Shown: positions 1 to 5,807, numbered from the stretch's first letter. The stretch: DNA of 6,449 nucleotides from Synechococcales cyanobacterium PMM_0036 (GCA_949127645.1 CASBQM010000562.1:1-6449), one strand, 5' to 3'. The notes: generated by a model from the letters alone, not told the origin. Translations and numbers: made by a program.

Positions 1-2
1 AG

Positions 3-1016
3 ATTACCGTTACCGGGCGTGGTGCTACTAATTTGGGTACAGTTAAGGCGCTGGGTGCAGGTGTAGATTACCTAGCGCTTGATCTCTCAGATAGACAGGG
101 TTTGGCAAAAGCGATCGCTGCTACTGACCTGGTAATTCACTGTGCGGGTCCGTTTCGGCTGCGAGATACGCAGGTTCTACAGACCTGTATTGAGCAGGGT
201 GTGAATTATCTTGACGTTAGTGACGATCGATCTTTTACCCAAGCTGCATTCAGTCATCAGGCGGCGGCGAAGGCGGCAAACGTTACGGCGATCGTCAACT
301 CCGGGGTTTTTCCCGGTATTTCCAACAGCATGGTACGTCAGGGTATCGAACAACTCGATACGGCTGATTACATTCACTTGAGCTATGTGGTCGCGGGTTC
401 GGGCGGTTCGGGCGTAACGGTGATGCGCACCACTTTTTTAGGGCTGCAAAATTCCTTTAAGGTATGGCTCGATCGCCAGTGGCAGACGGTGAAACCTTAC
501 ACCGGACGAGAGACCATTGAGTTTCCCCAGCCATTTGGGCAGACGGGGGTCTACTGGTTTGATATGCCGGAAGCTCTGACGTTGACCGAAAGTTTCCCGG
601 TGTCAACGGTCATTGTCAAATTTGGTTCGGCACCAGACTTTTACAATCACTTAACGGCGATCGTTGCCAACATTCTGCCGCGTCCTTGGGTACATCAGCC
701 TCAAGTCATTGAGTTTCTGTCGCAGGTCAGCTATCGCATGACTTCAGTGACCAATCGCTTCAGCGGTATCGGGGTCGCTATGCGGGCAGAGGTGCAAGGG
801 CAGAAAGCCGGACGGCCCGCTCGATATGTTTCTACTTTTGTGCAAAATGACACGGCAGCGGCGGTGGGCTATGGCACGGGAAGCGTAGCGCAATTGCTGC
901 TATCAGGACAGCTTAAATATCCTGGCGTATGGGCAATAGAGCAAGCCTTGCCAACCGATTTGTTTCAGCAGACGATGCAGCAACGGGGCGTGGCGATCGC
1001 TGAGCAGTGGCTATAA
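3..1016 (+). CDS. Saccharopine dehydrogenase-like NAD(P)-binding oxidoreductase, 5' end outside the window
   Basis: The frame is open from the first complete codon (position 3) to the TAA at 1014-1016, giving 337 residues with no start visible. The first residues, ITVTGRGATNL, look like the second strand of a Rossmann fold, so roughly the first 25-35 residues, including the glycine-rich nucleotide loop, lie before the window. Visible family features are CAGPF at about residues 47-51, followed by a C-I-E-x-G-V-x-Y-L-D-x-S-D-D segment (62-75), and a G-V-F-P-G-x-S-N segment (about 100-108). These are typical of the saccharopine dehydrogenase NADP-binding family. Many members of this family are not lysine-pathway enzymes, so the substrate is unknown. 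The TTG at 33 could be read as a start, but it would remove the nucleotide-binding core, so I treat the gene as truncated by the window edge. It converges on nadA with 14 bases between the two stops and no clear terminator hairpin between them. Confidence 0.85.
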   Translation: MTVTGRGATNLGTVKALGAGVDYLALDLSDRQGLAKAIAATDLVIHCAGPFRLRDTQVLQTCIEQGVNYLDVSDDRSFTQAAFSHQAAAKAANVTAIVNSGVFPGISNSMVRQGIEQLDTADYIHLSYVVAGSGGSGVTVMRTTFLGLQNSFKVWLDRQWQTVKPYTGRETIEFPQPFGQTGVYWFDMPEALTLTESFPVSTVIVKFGSAPDFYNHLTAIVANILPRPWVHQPQVIEFLSQVSYRMTSVTNRFSGIGVAMRAEVQGQKAGRPARYVSTFVQNDTAAAVGYGTGSVAQLLLSGQLKYPGVWAIEQALPTDLFQQTMQQRGVAIAEQWL

Positions 1017-1030
1017 AGCTTTCTATCGTT

Positions 1031-1999
1031 TCAGCTCATCTCCAGCATTCGCTGAATCGGCTTAAGCGCCGCTAGACGAATTGCTTCGGGCAATGTAATC
1101 TCTGGCGATCGATCGCGCATTGCCAGATACAGTTTTTCCAGCGTATTTAGCCGCATATGGGGGCATTCGTTGCAGGCGCACTGGTTCATTGGCGGTGCTG
1201 GAATAAATATCTTCTCAGGCGCGTATTTTTCCATCTGGTGAATAATTCCGGGTTCCGTCGCCACAATAAAAATAGAACTGGCGCTGCTCTTAGAGTAGTT
1301 TAGCAGTGCTGTGGTAGAGCCAATATAATGGGCATGACGCAGCACGGCAGGTTCACATTCCGGATGGGCAATCACTTCTGCGTTTGGATGTTGAATCTGA
1401 AGCTGCACAATTTTCTTTTCCGAGAAAGTTTCATGAACCATGCAGCTTCCCTGCCATAGCACCATTTCGCGTCCCGTTTGCTCCATGACATATCGCCCTA
1501 GATTGCGATCGGGCGCAAAAATAATCGGCTGATCTGCCGGAATTTGCTGCACCAGCTTGACTGCATTAGAGCTAGTGCAGATGATATCGCTCATGGCTTT
1601 AATCTCAGCCGTGCAGTTTACATAGGACACTACTATGTGGTTAGGATGCGCCGCCTTAAACTGGGCGAATTCTTTGGGAGGACAGCTATCAGCAAGAGAA
1701 CACCCGGCGTTGAGGTCGGGCAACAGAACCAGCTTATGAGGATTGAGAATCTGGGCGGTTTCTGCCATGAAATGCACTCCAGCAAACACGATCACATCGG
1801 CAGTGGTGCTTGCCGCCTGTTGGGCTAGTCCTAGAGAATCACCGATATAGTCGGCGATATCTTGAATATCTGGGTCTTGATAATAGTGCGCCAAGATGAC
1901 TGCATTCAGCTCTTGCTTGAGAGCATGAATGGCTGCAAAAAGGTCGATTGGCAGGGTAGATTGAGTAGAGTTTTGGTAAGAAAGGGTGGTTGTAAACAC
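1031..1999 (-). CDS. nadA: Quinolinate synthase NadA
   Basis: NadA condenses iminoaspartate with dihydroxyacetone phosphate to form quinolinate, the second step of de novo NAD synthesis, using a [4Fe-4S] cluster. With the GTG start at 1999 the protein is 322 residues, a normal size for the family. The active-site segment HYYQDPDIQDIADYIGDS begins near residue 38. The three expected cluster cysteines are visible: C100 in AGCSLADS, C186 in GSCMVHETF and C279 in CNECPHM. TSSN (142-145) and HPEC (212-215) also match the family. The frame extends upstream to a TTG at 2074, but that start has no clear Shine-Dalgarno. A TATAAT element (2055-2060) lies inside the extension, which would put transcription start below the TTG. 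The GTG gives an N-terminus beginning MFTTTL, which I recall as typical of cyanobacterial NadA, and GGGGAA lies about 12 bases upstream. The product call is near certain; the start is likely but unproven. Confidence 0.96.
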   Translation of the reverse strand: MFTTTLSYQNSTQSTLPIDLFAAIHALKQELNAVILAHYYQDPDIQDIADYIGDSLGLAQQAASTTADVIVFAGVHFMAETAQILNPHKLVLLPDLNAGCSLADSCPPKEFAQFKAAHPNHIVVSYVNCTAEIKAMSDIICTSSNAVKLVQQIPADQPIIFAPDRNLGRYVMEQTGREMVLWQGSCMVHETFSEKKIVQLQIQHPNAEVIAHPECEPAVLRHAHYIGSTTALLNYSKSSASSIFIVATEPGIIHQMEKYAPEKIFIPAPPMNQCACNECPHMRLNTLEKLYLAMRDRSPEITLPEAIRLAALKPIQRMLEMS

Positions 2000-2054
2000 A
2001 GTGGATAGCGCTTCCCCTATATCTAGGCTAGAAAAATCAGGTCTTCTGCCTAAT

Positions 2055-2060
2055 ATTATA
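2055..2060 (-). promoter_or_regulatory. Candidate -10 box for nadA
   Basis: Read on the minus strand this is a perfect TATAAT, 56 bases upstream of the chosen GTG start of nadA. No convincing -35 hexamer lies 16-18 bases further upstream, so this may be an activator-dependent or weak promoter, or chance in an AT-rich spot. If real, transcription would start near 2048, leaving a leader of about 50 bases before the GTG and excluding the TTG at 2074 as a start. Confidence 0.35.
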
Positions 2061-2122
2061 GTTTGTTTTACCAAAAATGCGTGGAGGCAAAGTGGTAAAC
2101 TTCTACGCTAAACTATTTACGG

Positions 2123-2356
2123 CTAAGAGTCTTTGGGGATGCCGTCTTCGGGAAAGACCCATTGTGTTGGAGCCGTTGCTTTTTTGCGGATGGCTTCTTC
2201 CGCGATCGCCAACATCTGCTCAAGCGAAGTTTCCTGAATAAACTTAGAAGTCTGATCACGAAACGTCTGATTGGGGCACCTTTCGCCTAAGACACAGCCG
2301 TTAACGCAAGCCGTCGCGCAATCAATTGTTGCCGGATTCAGGTCTGCCGAATTCAT
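2123..2356 (-). CDS. Small conserved cysteine-motif protein of unknown function
   Basis: The product is 77 residues, starting at ATG 2354-2356. A good Shine-Dalgarno (AGAGGA within GAGAGAGGAAA) lies about 9 bases upstream. The N-terminal third carries four cysteines, C13, C17, C21 and C27, spaced C-x3-C-x3-C-x5-C within IDCATACVNGCVLGERCP. The rest is a helical-looking segment (about residues 40-60, SLEQMLAIAEEAIRKK) and a short tail ending in WVFPEDG. There is no signal peptide or membrane segment. From memory, small proteins with this cysteine pattern are widespread in cyanobacteria, but I know no assigned function. The cysteines could bind a metal or an iron-sulfur cluster, which is inference only. 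It lies directly upstream of nadA on the same strand, 123 bases from its GTG, so co-transcription is possible. The strong ribosome site and non-random composition make it a real gene. Confidence 0.8.
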   Translation of the reverse strand: MNSADLNPATIDCATACVNGCVLGERCPNQTFRDQTSKFIQETSLEQMLAIAEEAIRKKATAPTQWVFPEDGIPKDS

Positions 2357-2463
2357 CGATCGATTTCCTCTCTCATAGTAAGGGTGGCTGTGTCCGCCTC
2401 TACTATTATCCCCTTGAAGGTCGAGTTCATTCTACTTCCGCCTATTTTTTCGATGCACACACT

Positions 2464-2494
2464 CGATCGGGCGGTCATTGCGATCGCCCGATCG
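2464..2494. repeat. 10-bp inverted repeat overlapping a HIP1 site
   Basis: The arms CGATCGGGCG (2464-2473) and CGCCCGATCG (2485-2494) are perfectly complementary and separated by 11 bases. The right half overlaps the HIP1 octamer GCGATCGC at 2480-2487. It lies in the gene-free gap between the small cysteine-motif gene, which reads away from it, and the hydrolase gene, which reads towards it. No T-run follows on either strand, so it is not a typical terminator. It may be an operator, an RNA hairpin or HIP1-related sequence drift. Confidence 0.6.
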
Positions 2495-2544
2495 GCACGC
2501 TTGTGAAGCAACCTGGCAATGACTTGATCTATTGAATCTCTTGA

Positions 2545-2587
2545 AGATTGGATCGGGTGGGGGCTACGCCCCCACCCGATCCAATCT
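2545..2587. repeat. Perfect 20-bp inverted repeat (long GC-rich hairpin)
   Basis: Two 20-base arms (2545-2564 and 2568-2587) are perfectly complementary around a 3-base TAC loop. The centre is very GC-rich (GGGTGGGGGC / GCCCCCACCC). It starts 26 bases past the stop codon of the hydrolase gene, where a transcription terminator is expected. Neither strand has a T-run after the stem, so it is not a textbook intrinsic terminator. It could act as a 3' RNA-stabilising or transcription-blocking hairpin, or be one copy of a dispersed cyanobacterial intergenic palindrome. The inverted repeat itself is certain; its role is not. Confidence 0.85.
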
Positions 2588-2613
2588 AAAGATCCTAACC
2601 TGCAAGAGGTCTA

Positions 2614-3639
2614 TTAATAACTGATCCTTGAAGGGAGAGGATAAGTAGAATTTGATAGTTTCTCTGGGTTTTGAGTGTCATCTTCTAGCTTTTCCACAGC
2701 ATCAATCTGGCTTTGCCGTTGCCTCAGCTCATCTAAAAAATGAATCACAATGCCCTCAAGTCCTCTACTTTTAAGCGGCTCGATAAACTTGTCAAACGGA
2801 TTAAGATCCACCACATATTCTCCTATCCTCACCCCCAAAGGCTCCAGATGCTTGCCCTTTAGCTCTTTGTGTAAAATTGGAAATTTCCTCTTCTTCAACT
2901 GCCCAATGAGCCACAGCACATCGCTATTTTTTTTAATTTTCTCGCACTTAAATTCATCGGTTTCACTACCCGCCAATGTATCTTTTTCAAAAGAAATGAG
3001 TGCGGTCAGATTAAATAAACGGCTGCGTTCAACCAAACATTGGGTTTGCCCTCTAGTCGGCTTTACTCCTAGCCCAACTTGATCTAGGAAATGAGCAAGT
3101 GCCTCAATTGGAATTGCGCTTTCTGTATCGCTAATGTCAGGTGCGACCAATAACGACGGCTGATCTAAAATTGAGACACCTTCTAAGCCAGCATTGGCAA
3201 TAGTGATTTCGATTTGCTGATATGCGGTGCGATCGATACAAGACTCTGTGATTTGTTTCCATTGCTGACCGCTCAAGAATTCCAGGAGCGCAATATATTT
3301 GCAGCCTAAACTGTGCCCTAGCCAAAAGTAATTTGCTTTATTTTGATATGTCTTATCCTGATAGCCCAATCTGTTGGCAATTTTTGCCAGCTCGTAGCGC
3401 AGTATTTCTTGCTCTTTAAGTAGATCGATCGCTATTGACCAATGACGAAAGCTAAACCTGAAGGGCAGCGCGATAATTGTATAGCCTTCTTCAAATAATG
3501 TTTGCAGAAAATGTCGATAGAAAACGGTTGGGAAAGTGCCGAAAAAAGCGCCCCCAATGAATTGAATTACCCCTTTAGGATTGGGATGAATCGCAACCCA
3601 GCTAAAAGAAACTGGACTAAACCTGAAAGTTGGAGACAT
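2614..3639 (-). CDS. DUF1350 family alpha/beta-hydrolase-like protein
   Basis: The product is 341 residues, ATG at 3637-3639 and TAA at 2614-2616. It matches my recollection of the DUF1350 family, found in cyanobacteria and plastids and of unknown substrate. The N-terminal part has the conserved GVIQFIGGAFFGTFPTVFYR stretch (about 23-42). A nucleophile elbow GHSLG lies at 108-112, making S110 the likely catalytic serine. D220 in SFEKDTLAG and H264 in KGKHLEPLG sit where the acid and histidine of an alpha/beta-hydrolase triad would be expected; this assignment is inference from order and spacing. The last 35 or so residues are charged and probably disordered. No signal peptide or membrane segment is evident, so it is probably cytoplasmic. 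The start has only a weak Shine-Dalgarno (AGAGAA). The gene is followed by the 20-bp hairpin at 2545-2587 and has its own upstream gap of about 140 bases, so it is probably monocistronic. Confidence 0.85.
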   Translation of the reverse strand: MSPTFRFSPVSFSWVAIHPNPKGVIQFIGGAFFGTFPTVFYRHFLQTLFEEGYTIIALPFRFSFRHWSIAIDLLKEQEILRYELAKIANRLGYQDKTYQNKANYFWLGHSLGCKYIALLEFLSGQQWKQITESCIDRTAYQQIEITIANAGLEGVSILDQPSLLVAPDISDTESAIPIEALAHFLDQVGLGVKPTRGQTQCLVERSRLFNLTALISFEKDTLAGSETDEFKCEKIKKNSDVLWLIGQLKKRKFPILHKELKGKHLEPLGVRIGEYVVDLNPFDKFIEPLKSRGLEGIVIHFLDELRQRQSQIDAVEKLEDDTQNPEKLSNSTYPLPSRISY

Positions 3640-3725
3640 AGCAGTTCTCTACTACAAACTTTTTATTACACGAAGAGGGCTGGCAAAACTGAAAACTCAA
3701 GTAAGGGTTGTTACAAGCTAAATCA

Positions 3726-3752
3726 TCAGAGGTAGGCTCATCCTACCTCTGA
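3726..3752 (-). terminator. Terminator-like hairpin after the 203-residue gene
   Basis: The arms TCAGAGGTAGG (3726-3736) and CCTACCTCTGA (3742-3752) form a perfect 11-bp stem with a 5-base loop. It begins 29 bases past the stop codon of the minus-strand gene ending at 3782, the expected place for a terminator. The following minus-strand bases (TGATTTAGCTT) are only moderately T-rich, so efficiency is uncertain. Confidence 0.55.
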
Positions 3753-3781
3753 CTATGAATCACACTAACTTGACACAGGTT

Positions 3782-4393
3782 CTAAGAATTGGAGAGCTTA
3801 AAGACTCCTCCATTGCTGACTGGCAGAGAGTAGGCAATCTGGTCGAGACCTGCGTCCGCTTTTGCTTTGCCATCTAAATTCTTGCCATCTAGACTCTTAA
3901 AGAAAGTGCCGCGCTGTTCAGGTGTGACCAGTAAGGTAGCAGTATCCGAGCCTGAAAGGGAGGACAAGAAAATCTCTACATATCCACGAGCTTCAAAGTT
4001 CGCTTCAGAAAGTATTCCAGCTTTACGAATGTCGGGCTGAAGTAGAAGCAATCCTGTTTCATTTTCAGGAAGCGTAAAAGTTAGCCGTGCCTTGTTTTTT
4101 TTAGGTCCAATTTCTGGAACCAGTGTTGCCTCGCTATCCAAATCAGAGAACAGGTTTTTCCCTGAGATATCAACAGCATTAAGAAAATCCTTAAAGTCTG
4201 CGGGAAGGGGTGCTGGTCCGCCGGGGTTTTTAGGAAATTGAACTGTAAAAACAAGAGAGACCGTTATAGGAAAGAAGTTGACATTAGCAATGGTCAAGAA
4301 ATAGCCTTGAATAACCTTACGACTAAGATTTTCAAGCCCTGGGACAGGTGGTAATTGTGATTTGACAAGAACTTCAAAAGTAGAAACAAGCAT
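3782..4393 (-). CDS. Protein of unknown function, 203 residues
   Basis: I do not recognise this family. The longest frame begins with TTG at 4408. The ATG at 4391-4393, five codons in, is the better start, with GAGAG about 10 bases upstream. The protein would begin MLVSTFEVLVKSQ. The first 55 residues alternate hydrophobic and polar positions, as expected for beta-strands (YFLTIANVNFFPITVSLVFTVQFP would be a paired strand region), followed by a proline-rich loop (NPGGPAPLPADF). The middle contains further strand-like stretches (ARLTFTLPENETGLLLLQPD) and the C-terminus SNGGVFKLSNS is polar. There is no cysteine, signal peptide or clear membrane helix, so a soluble beta-rich protein is likely. 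It stands alone between a terminator-like hairpin and a palindrome, in a stretch that looks more AT-rich than nadA and sfsA. Consistent coding over 203 codons and a plausible ribosome site support a real gene. Confidence 0.75.
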   Translation of the reverse strand: MLVSTFEVLVKSQLPPVPGLENLSRKVIQGYFLTIANVNFFPITVSLVFTVQFPKNPGGPAPLPADFKDFLNAVDISGKNLFSDLDSEATLVPEIGPKKNKARLTFTLPENETGLLLLQPDIRKAGILSEANFEARGYVEIFLSSLSGSDTATLLVTPEQRGTFFKSLDGKNLDGKAKADAGLDQIAYSLPVSNGGVFKLSNS

Positions 4394-4452
4394 ATTTTTT
4401 GCTCTCAAGCAGCTTACGAATCTAATATAAGTTGCTGTCGATTGAAATCCAC

Positions 4453-4470
4453 AGTACCCACATGGGTACT
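4453..4470. repeat. Near-perfect 18-bp palindrome between sfsA and the downstream gene
   Basis: AGTACCCA (4453-4460) and TGGGTACT (4463-4470) are perfectly complementary around a 2-base centre. The element begins one base past the sfsA stop codon and lies 60 bases upstream of the ATG of the 203-residue gene. As RNA it would give a 7-bp stem with a 4-base loop but no strong T-run. It could end sfsA transcription weakly or be an operator for a dimeric regulator of the next gene. Confidence 0.5.
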
Positions 4471-4471
4471 C

Positions 4472-5194
4472 TCAAATCGCCAGTTCTGCCAGACCTAAAT
4501 ACCGCACACCTGATGGAGTCACTTCAAACCGACAGGGCAGCACTTCTAAACCTTGGGCGATCGCCTCTCTCAATAATTTTCCATAGACCGGATCGGCGCT
4601 ATCTCCGGGGGAAAACTGGTTGCAGTCATCTCGGTTAATCAAGTACAGCATCACCGATCGGGCCTGGGGCAACAGCGCCGTCAGCTCCCGCAGATGCTTC
4701 TGTCCGCGCGTGGTGACAGTATCGGGAAACAGGGCAATTTCGCCCTTCGTCCAGGTCGTGTTTTTCACCTCTACGTAAATGGGTGGTTTATTCTCGCTCG
4801 TCAGTAGAAAATCAATGCGGCTTTTTTTGTCTACTCCGTAAGGCACCTCGCCGCGAATTTCGCTGTAGCTGCCCAACGTTGGAAATAGCCTGTCGGTGAG
4901 AGCAGCCTTAATTAATCGGTTGGGTAAAGCCGTATTCACCCCCACCCAAGTCGGTCGGAGATCATGCACCTCGATCGCTTCCCAGGTATAGGCTAATTTG
5001 CGGGTTTTGCTATCGCTATGAGAGACTAAAACGCGATTGCCTGGAATACAAATTCCTGTCATGGGTCCCGTATTGGGACAGTGCGCCACAATTTCTTCCC
5101 CGGAATCGAGCAAGATGTCGGCAAAAAACCGTTTATATCGCTTGATTAACGTTCCGTATACTAGCGGCGGATAGGCATAAATCCAATCGGTCAT
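4472..5194 (-). CDS. sfsA: DNA/RNA nuclease SfsA (sugar fermentation stimulation protein homologue)
   Basis: SfsA proteins were first described as stimulating maltose metabolism in E. coli and are now annotated as nucleases with an N-terminal OB-fold and a PD-(D/E)xK nuclease domain. With ATG at 5192-5194 the protein is 240 residues, the usual size. CPNTGPM (39-45) marks the OB-fold region, followed by TWEAIEV (70-76) and NTALPNRLIKAAL (87-99). The nuclease core shows RIDFLL with D128, then VEVKN with E142 and K144, and FPDTVTTRG (156-164) with H167 after it. A GTG at 5242 would add 16 residues of non-conserved sequence. I prefer the ATG because MTDWIYAYPPLVYG is the N-terminus expected for cyanobacterial members. 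Neither start has an obvious Shine-Dalgarno. The gene is transcribed divergently from the permease gene and ends at a palindrome. Confidence 0.95.
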   Translation of the reverse strand: MTDWIYAYPPLVYGTLIKRYKRFFADILLDSGEEIVAHCPNTGPMTGICIPGNRVLVSHSDSKTRKLAYTWEAIEVHDLRPTWVGVNTALPNRLIKAALTDRLFPTLGSYSEIRGEVPYGVDKKSRIDFLLTSENKPPIYVEVKNTTWTKGEIALFPDTVTTRGQKHLRELTALLPQARSVMLYLINRDDCNQFSPGDSADPVYGKLLREAIAQGLEVLPCRFEVTPSGVRYLGLAELAI

Positions 5195-5467
5195 ATTAAG
5201 TTTATTAAGAGGGTCAGAACTTGTGTGTACACCATAGCCCACACGGGAAGAGGGGGAATGTGCAACCTTCGTTAATCGAGTCGGTTGCCTGTTGAGAAAG
5301 CTAAGTCATGCGATCGACCTTATTAGAACGAACTTCTAAAAGCAATCTTGTGCAAAGTGAAATTTGCCCATAGCTTCTGCATCATAGGCTAGTCTTTAGA
5401 ACGGTTTGTGTAGCGACAGCTCTGGAAACTTAGATATTTTTCGCACAGATGTCTATATCGAAAAGGA
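5195..5467. other. Gene-free upstream part of the sfsA/permease divergent region
   Basis: No open frame with coding character is seen here on either strand. It should hold the sfsA promoter (minus) and sequences upstream of the permease promoter (plus). I find no convincing sfsA -10/-35 pair. Small symmetric elements are present: TTAGAA/TTCTAA (5323-5328 and 5334-5339, 5-base spacer) and GCAAA/TTTGC (5352-5356 and 5363-5367). The octamer TTAGAACG occurs twice (5323 and 5396). None is long enough to call a binding site. Confidence 0.6.
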
Positions 5468-5495
5468 TTGACGGTTTTCTAGAGGGGGTGATAAC
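5468..5495 (+). promoter_or_regulatory. Candidate sigma-70-type promoter for the riboswitch-permease transcript
   Basis: TTGACG (5468-5473) matches five of six -35 positions and is followed after 16 bases by GATAAC (5490-5495), four of six -10 positions. The predicted transcription start near 5502 lies about 18 bases upstream of the first riboswitch helix, which is a sensible geometry and raises confidence. No NtcA-type GTAN8TAC was noticed immediately upstream of it. Confidence 0.5.
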
Positions 5496-5517
5496 TTGAT
5501 AAGAACCCACAGTAAGT

Positions 5518-5675
5518 CAGCCTAATCTATTGTTTGGTCAGTCCTGATGACGAAACAAAGAGCGGAGGAACCAAATCTTGGGGCGAATCTTTCGGAAAGC
5601 CGCATCTCTGTCTTTCCCTAGAGGGGCACCTCTCAGCCCTAGCCCGTCAGCTAACTCCGTCGGCATTGAGGGGAG
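5518..5675 (+). promoter_or_regulatory. c-di-AMP riboswitch (ydaO/yuaA class)
   Basis: The leader contains, in order, the conserved segments of the ydaO/yuaA riboswitch: GCCUAAUCU (5520-5528), GCGGAGGAACC (5562-5572), UGGGGCGAAUC (5579-5589), a peripheral region, GGGGCACCU (5623-5631), and GCCCGUCAGCUAACUCCGUCGGC from 5642 to 5664. CGGAG (5563-5567) pairs with CUCCG (5655-5659). In the B. subtilis aptamer as I recall it, the same positions are CGGGG and CCUCG, so the pairing is kept by compensating changes. Other stems are UUGUUU/AAACAA (5530-5535 and 5553-5558, continuing to GUCA/UGAC), CUUU/AAAG (5589-5599) and AGAGG/CCUCU (5620-5633). The closing helix shows only GCC/GGC (5520-5522 and 5662-5664). 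Class members bind cyclic di-AMP and usually switch expression off, often for potassium, osmolyte or cell-wall genes. Comparison is from memory; no covariance search was run. Confidence 0.88.
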
Positions 5676-5695
5676 ACTGAAGAATCAGCTTTTTA
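5672..5695 (+). terminator. Weak terminator-like element at the end of the riboswitch
   Basis: CUGA/UCAG (5677-5680 and 5685-5688) forms a 4-bp stem with an AGAA loop, followed at once by CTTTTTATT. Flanking bases add only an A-U and G-U pairs beyond a mismatch. The T-run in exactly the place where a riboswitch expression platform would sit makes it worth recording, but the stem is short for an intrinsic terminator. It might be completed by rearranged pairing of the aptamer 3' strand. Confidence 0.35.
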
Positions 5696-5801
5696 TTGCT
5701 CGATCGCCTTCAGTGTCCTCGGGTTTGGTTAAGAGCGTCTTTGACACATATCTCCTTTAGGGTTCAGTGGCGCTCCATATACATACCTGCCTCATACACT
5801 C

Positions 5802-5807
5802 AGGAGG
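5802..5807 (+). promoter_or_regulatory. Shine-Dalgarno that fixes the permease start
   Basis: AGGAGG sits 5 bases before the ATG at 5813, a strong match to the 16S rRNA 3' end at usable spacing. It decides the permease start. UCUCCU at 5751-5756 could pair with it and hide it. Confidence 0.8.

Noticed and set aside
1017..1030. Terminator between the oxidoreductase and nadA
   Set aside because: Only 14 bases separate the two stops and no hairpin with a T-run is visible.
1544..1828. 94-codon plus-strand frame inside nadA
   Set aside because: It lies antisense to highly conserved nadA codons and is a shadow frame.
2095..2119. Possible NAD-regulator (NrtR-like) site upstream of nadA
   Set aside because: GTAAAC and ATTTAC are only loosely symmetric with an unsuitable spacing, so no operator is supported.
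2326..2535. 69-codon plus-strand frame
   Set aside because: It overlaps the start of the cysteine-motif gene and intergenic inverted repeats, and it lacks a ribosome site or protein-like composition.
2750..3082. 110-codon plus-strand frame inside the DUF1350 gene
   Set aside because: It lies antisense to the recognisable hydrolase and is a shadow frame.
3502..3735. 77-codon plus-strand frame overlapping the DUF1350 start
   Set aside because: It is antisense to conserved hydrolase residues and ends inside a terminator-like hairpin.
4394..4408. TTG-initiated 5-residue extension of the 203-residue gene
   Set aside because: The ATG at 4393 is a better codon with a suitably spaced GAGAG upstream.
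5195..5242. GTG-initiated 16-residue extension of sfsA
   Set aside because: The added residues do not resemble the family, there is no Shine-Dalgarno, and the ATG at 5194 gives the standard N-terminus and length.
5578..5760. 60-codon plus-strand frame
   Set aside because: It starts at a TTG within the conserved UUGGGGCGAAUC part of the riboswitch and has no ribosome site. The RNA structure explains this sequence better.
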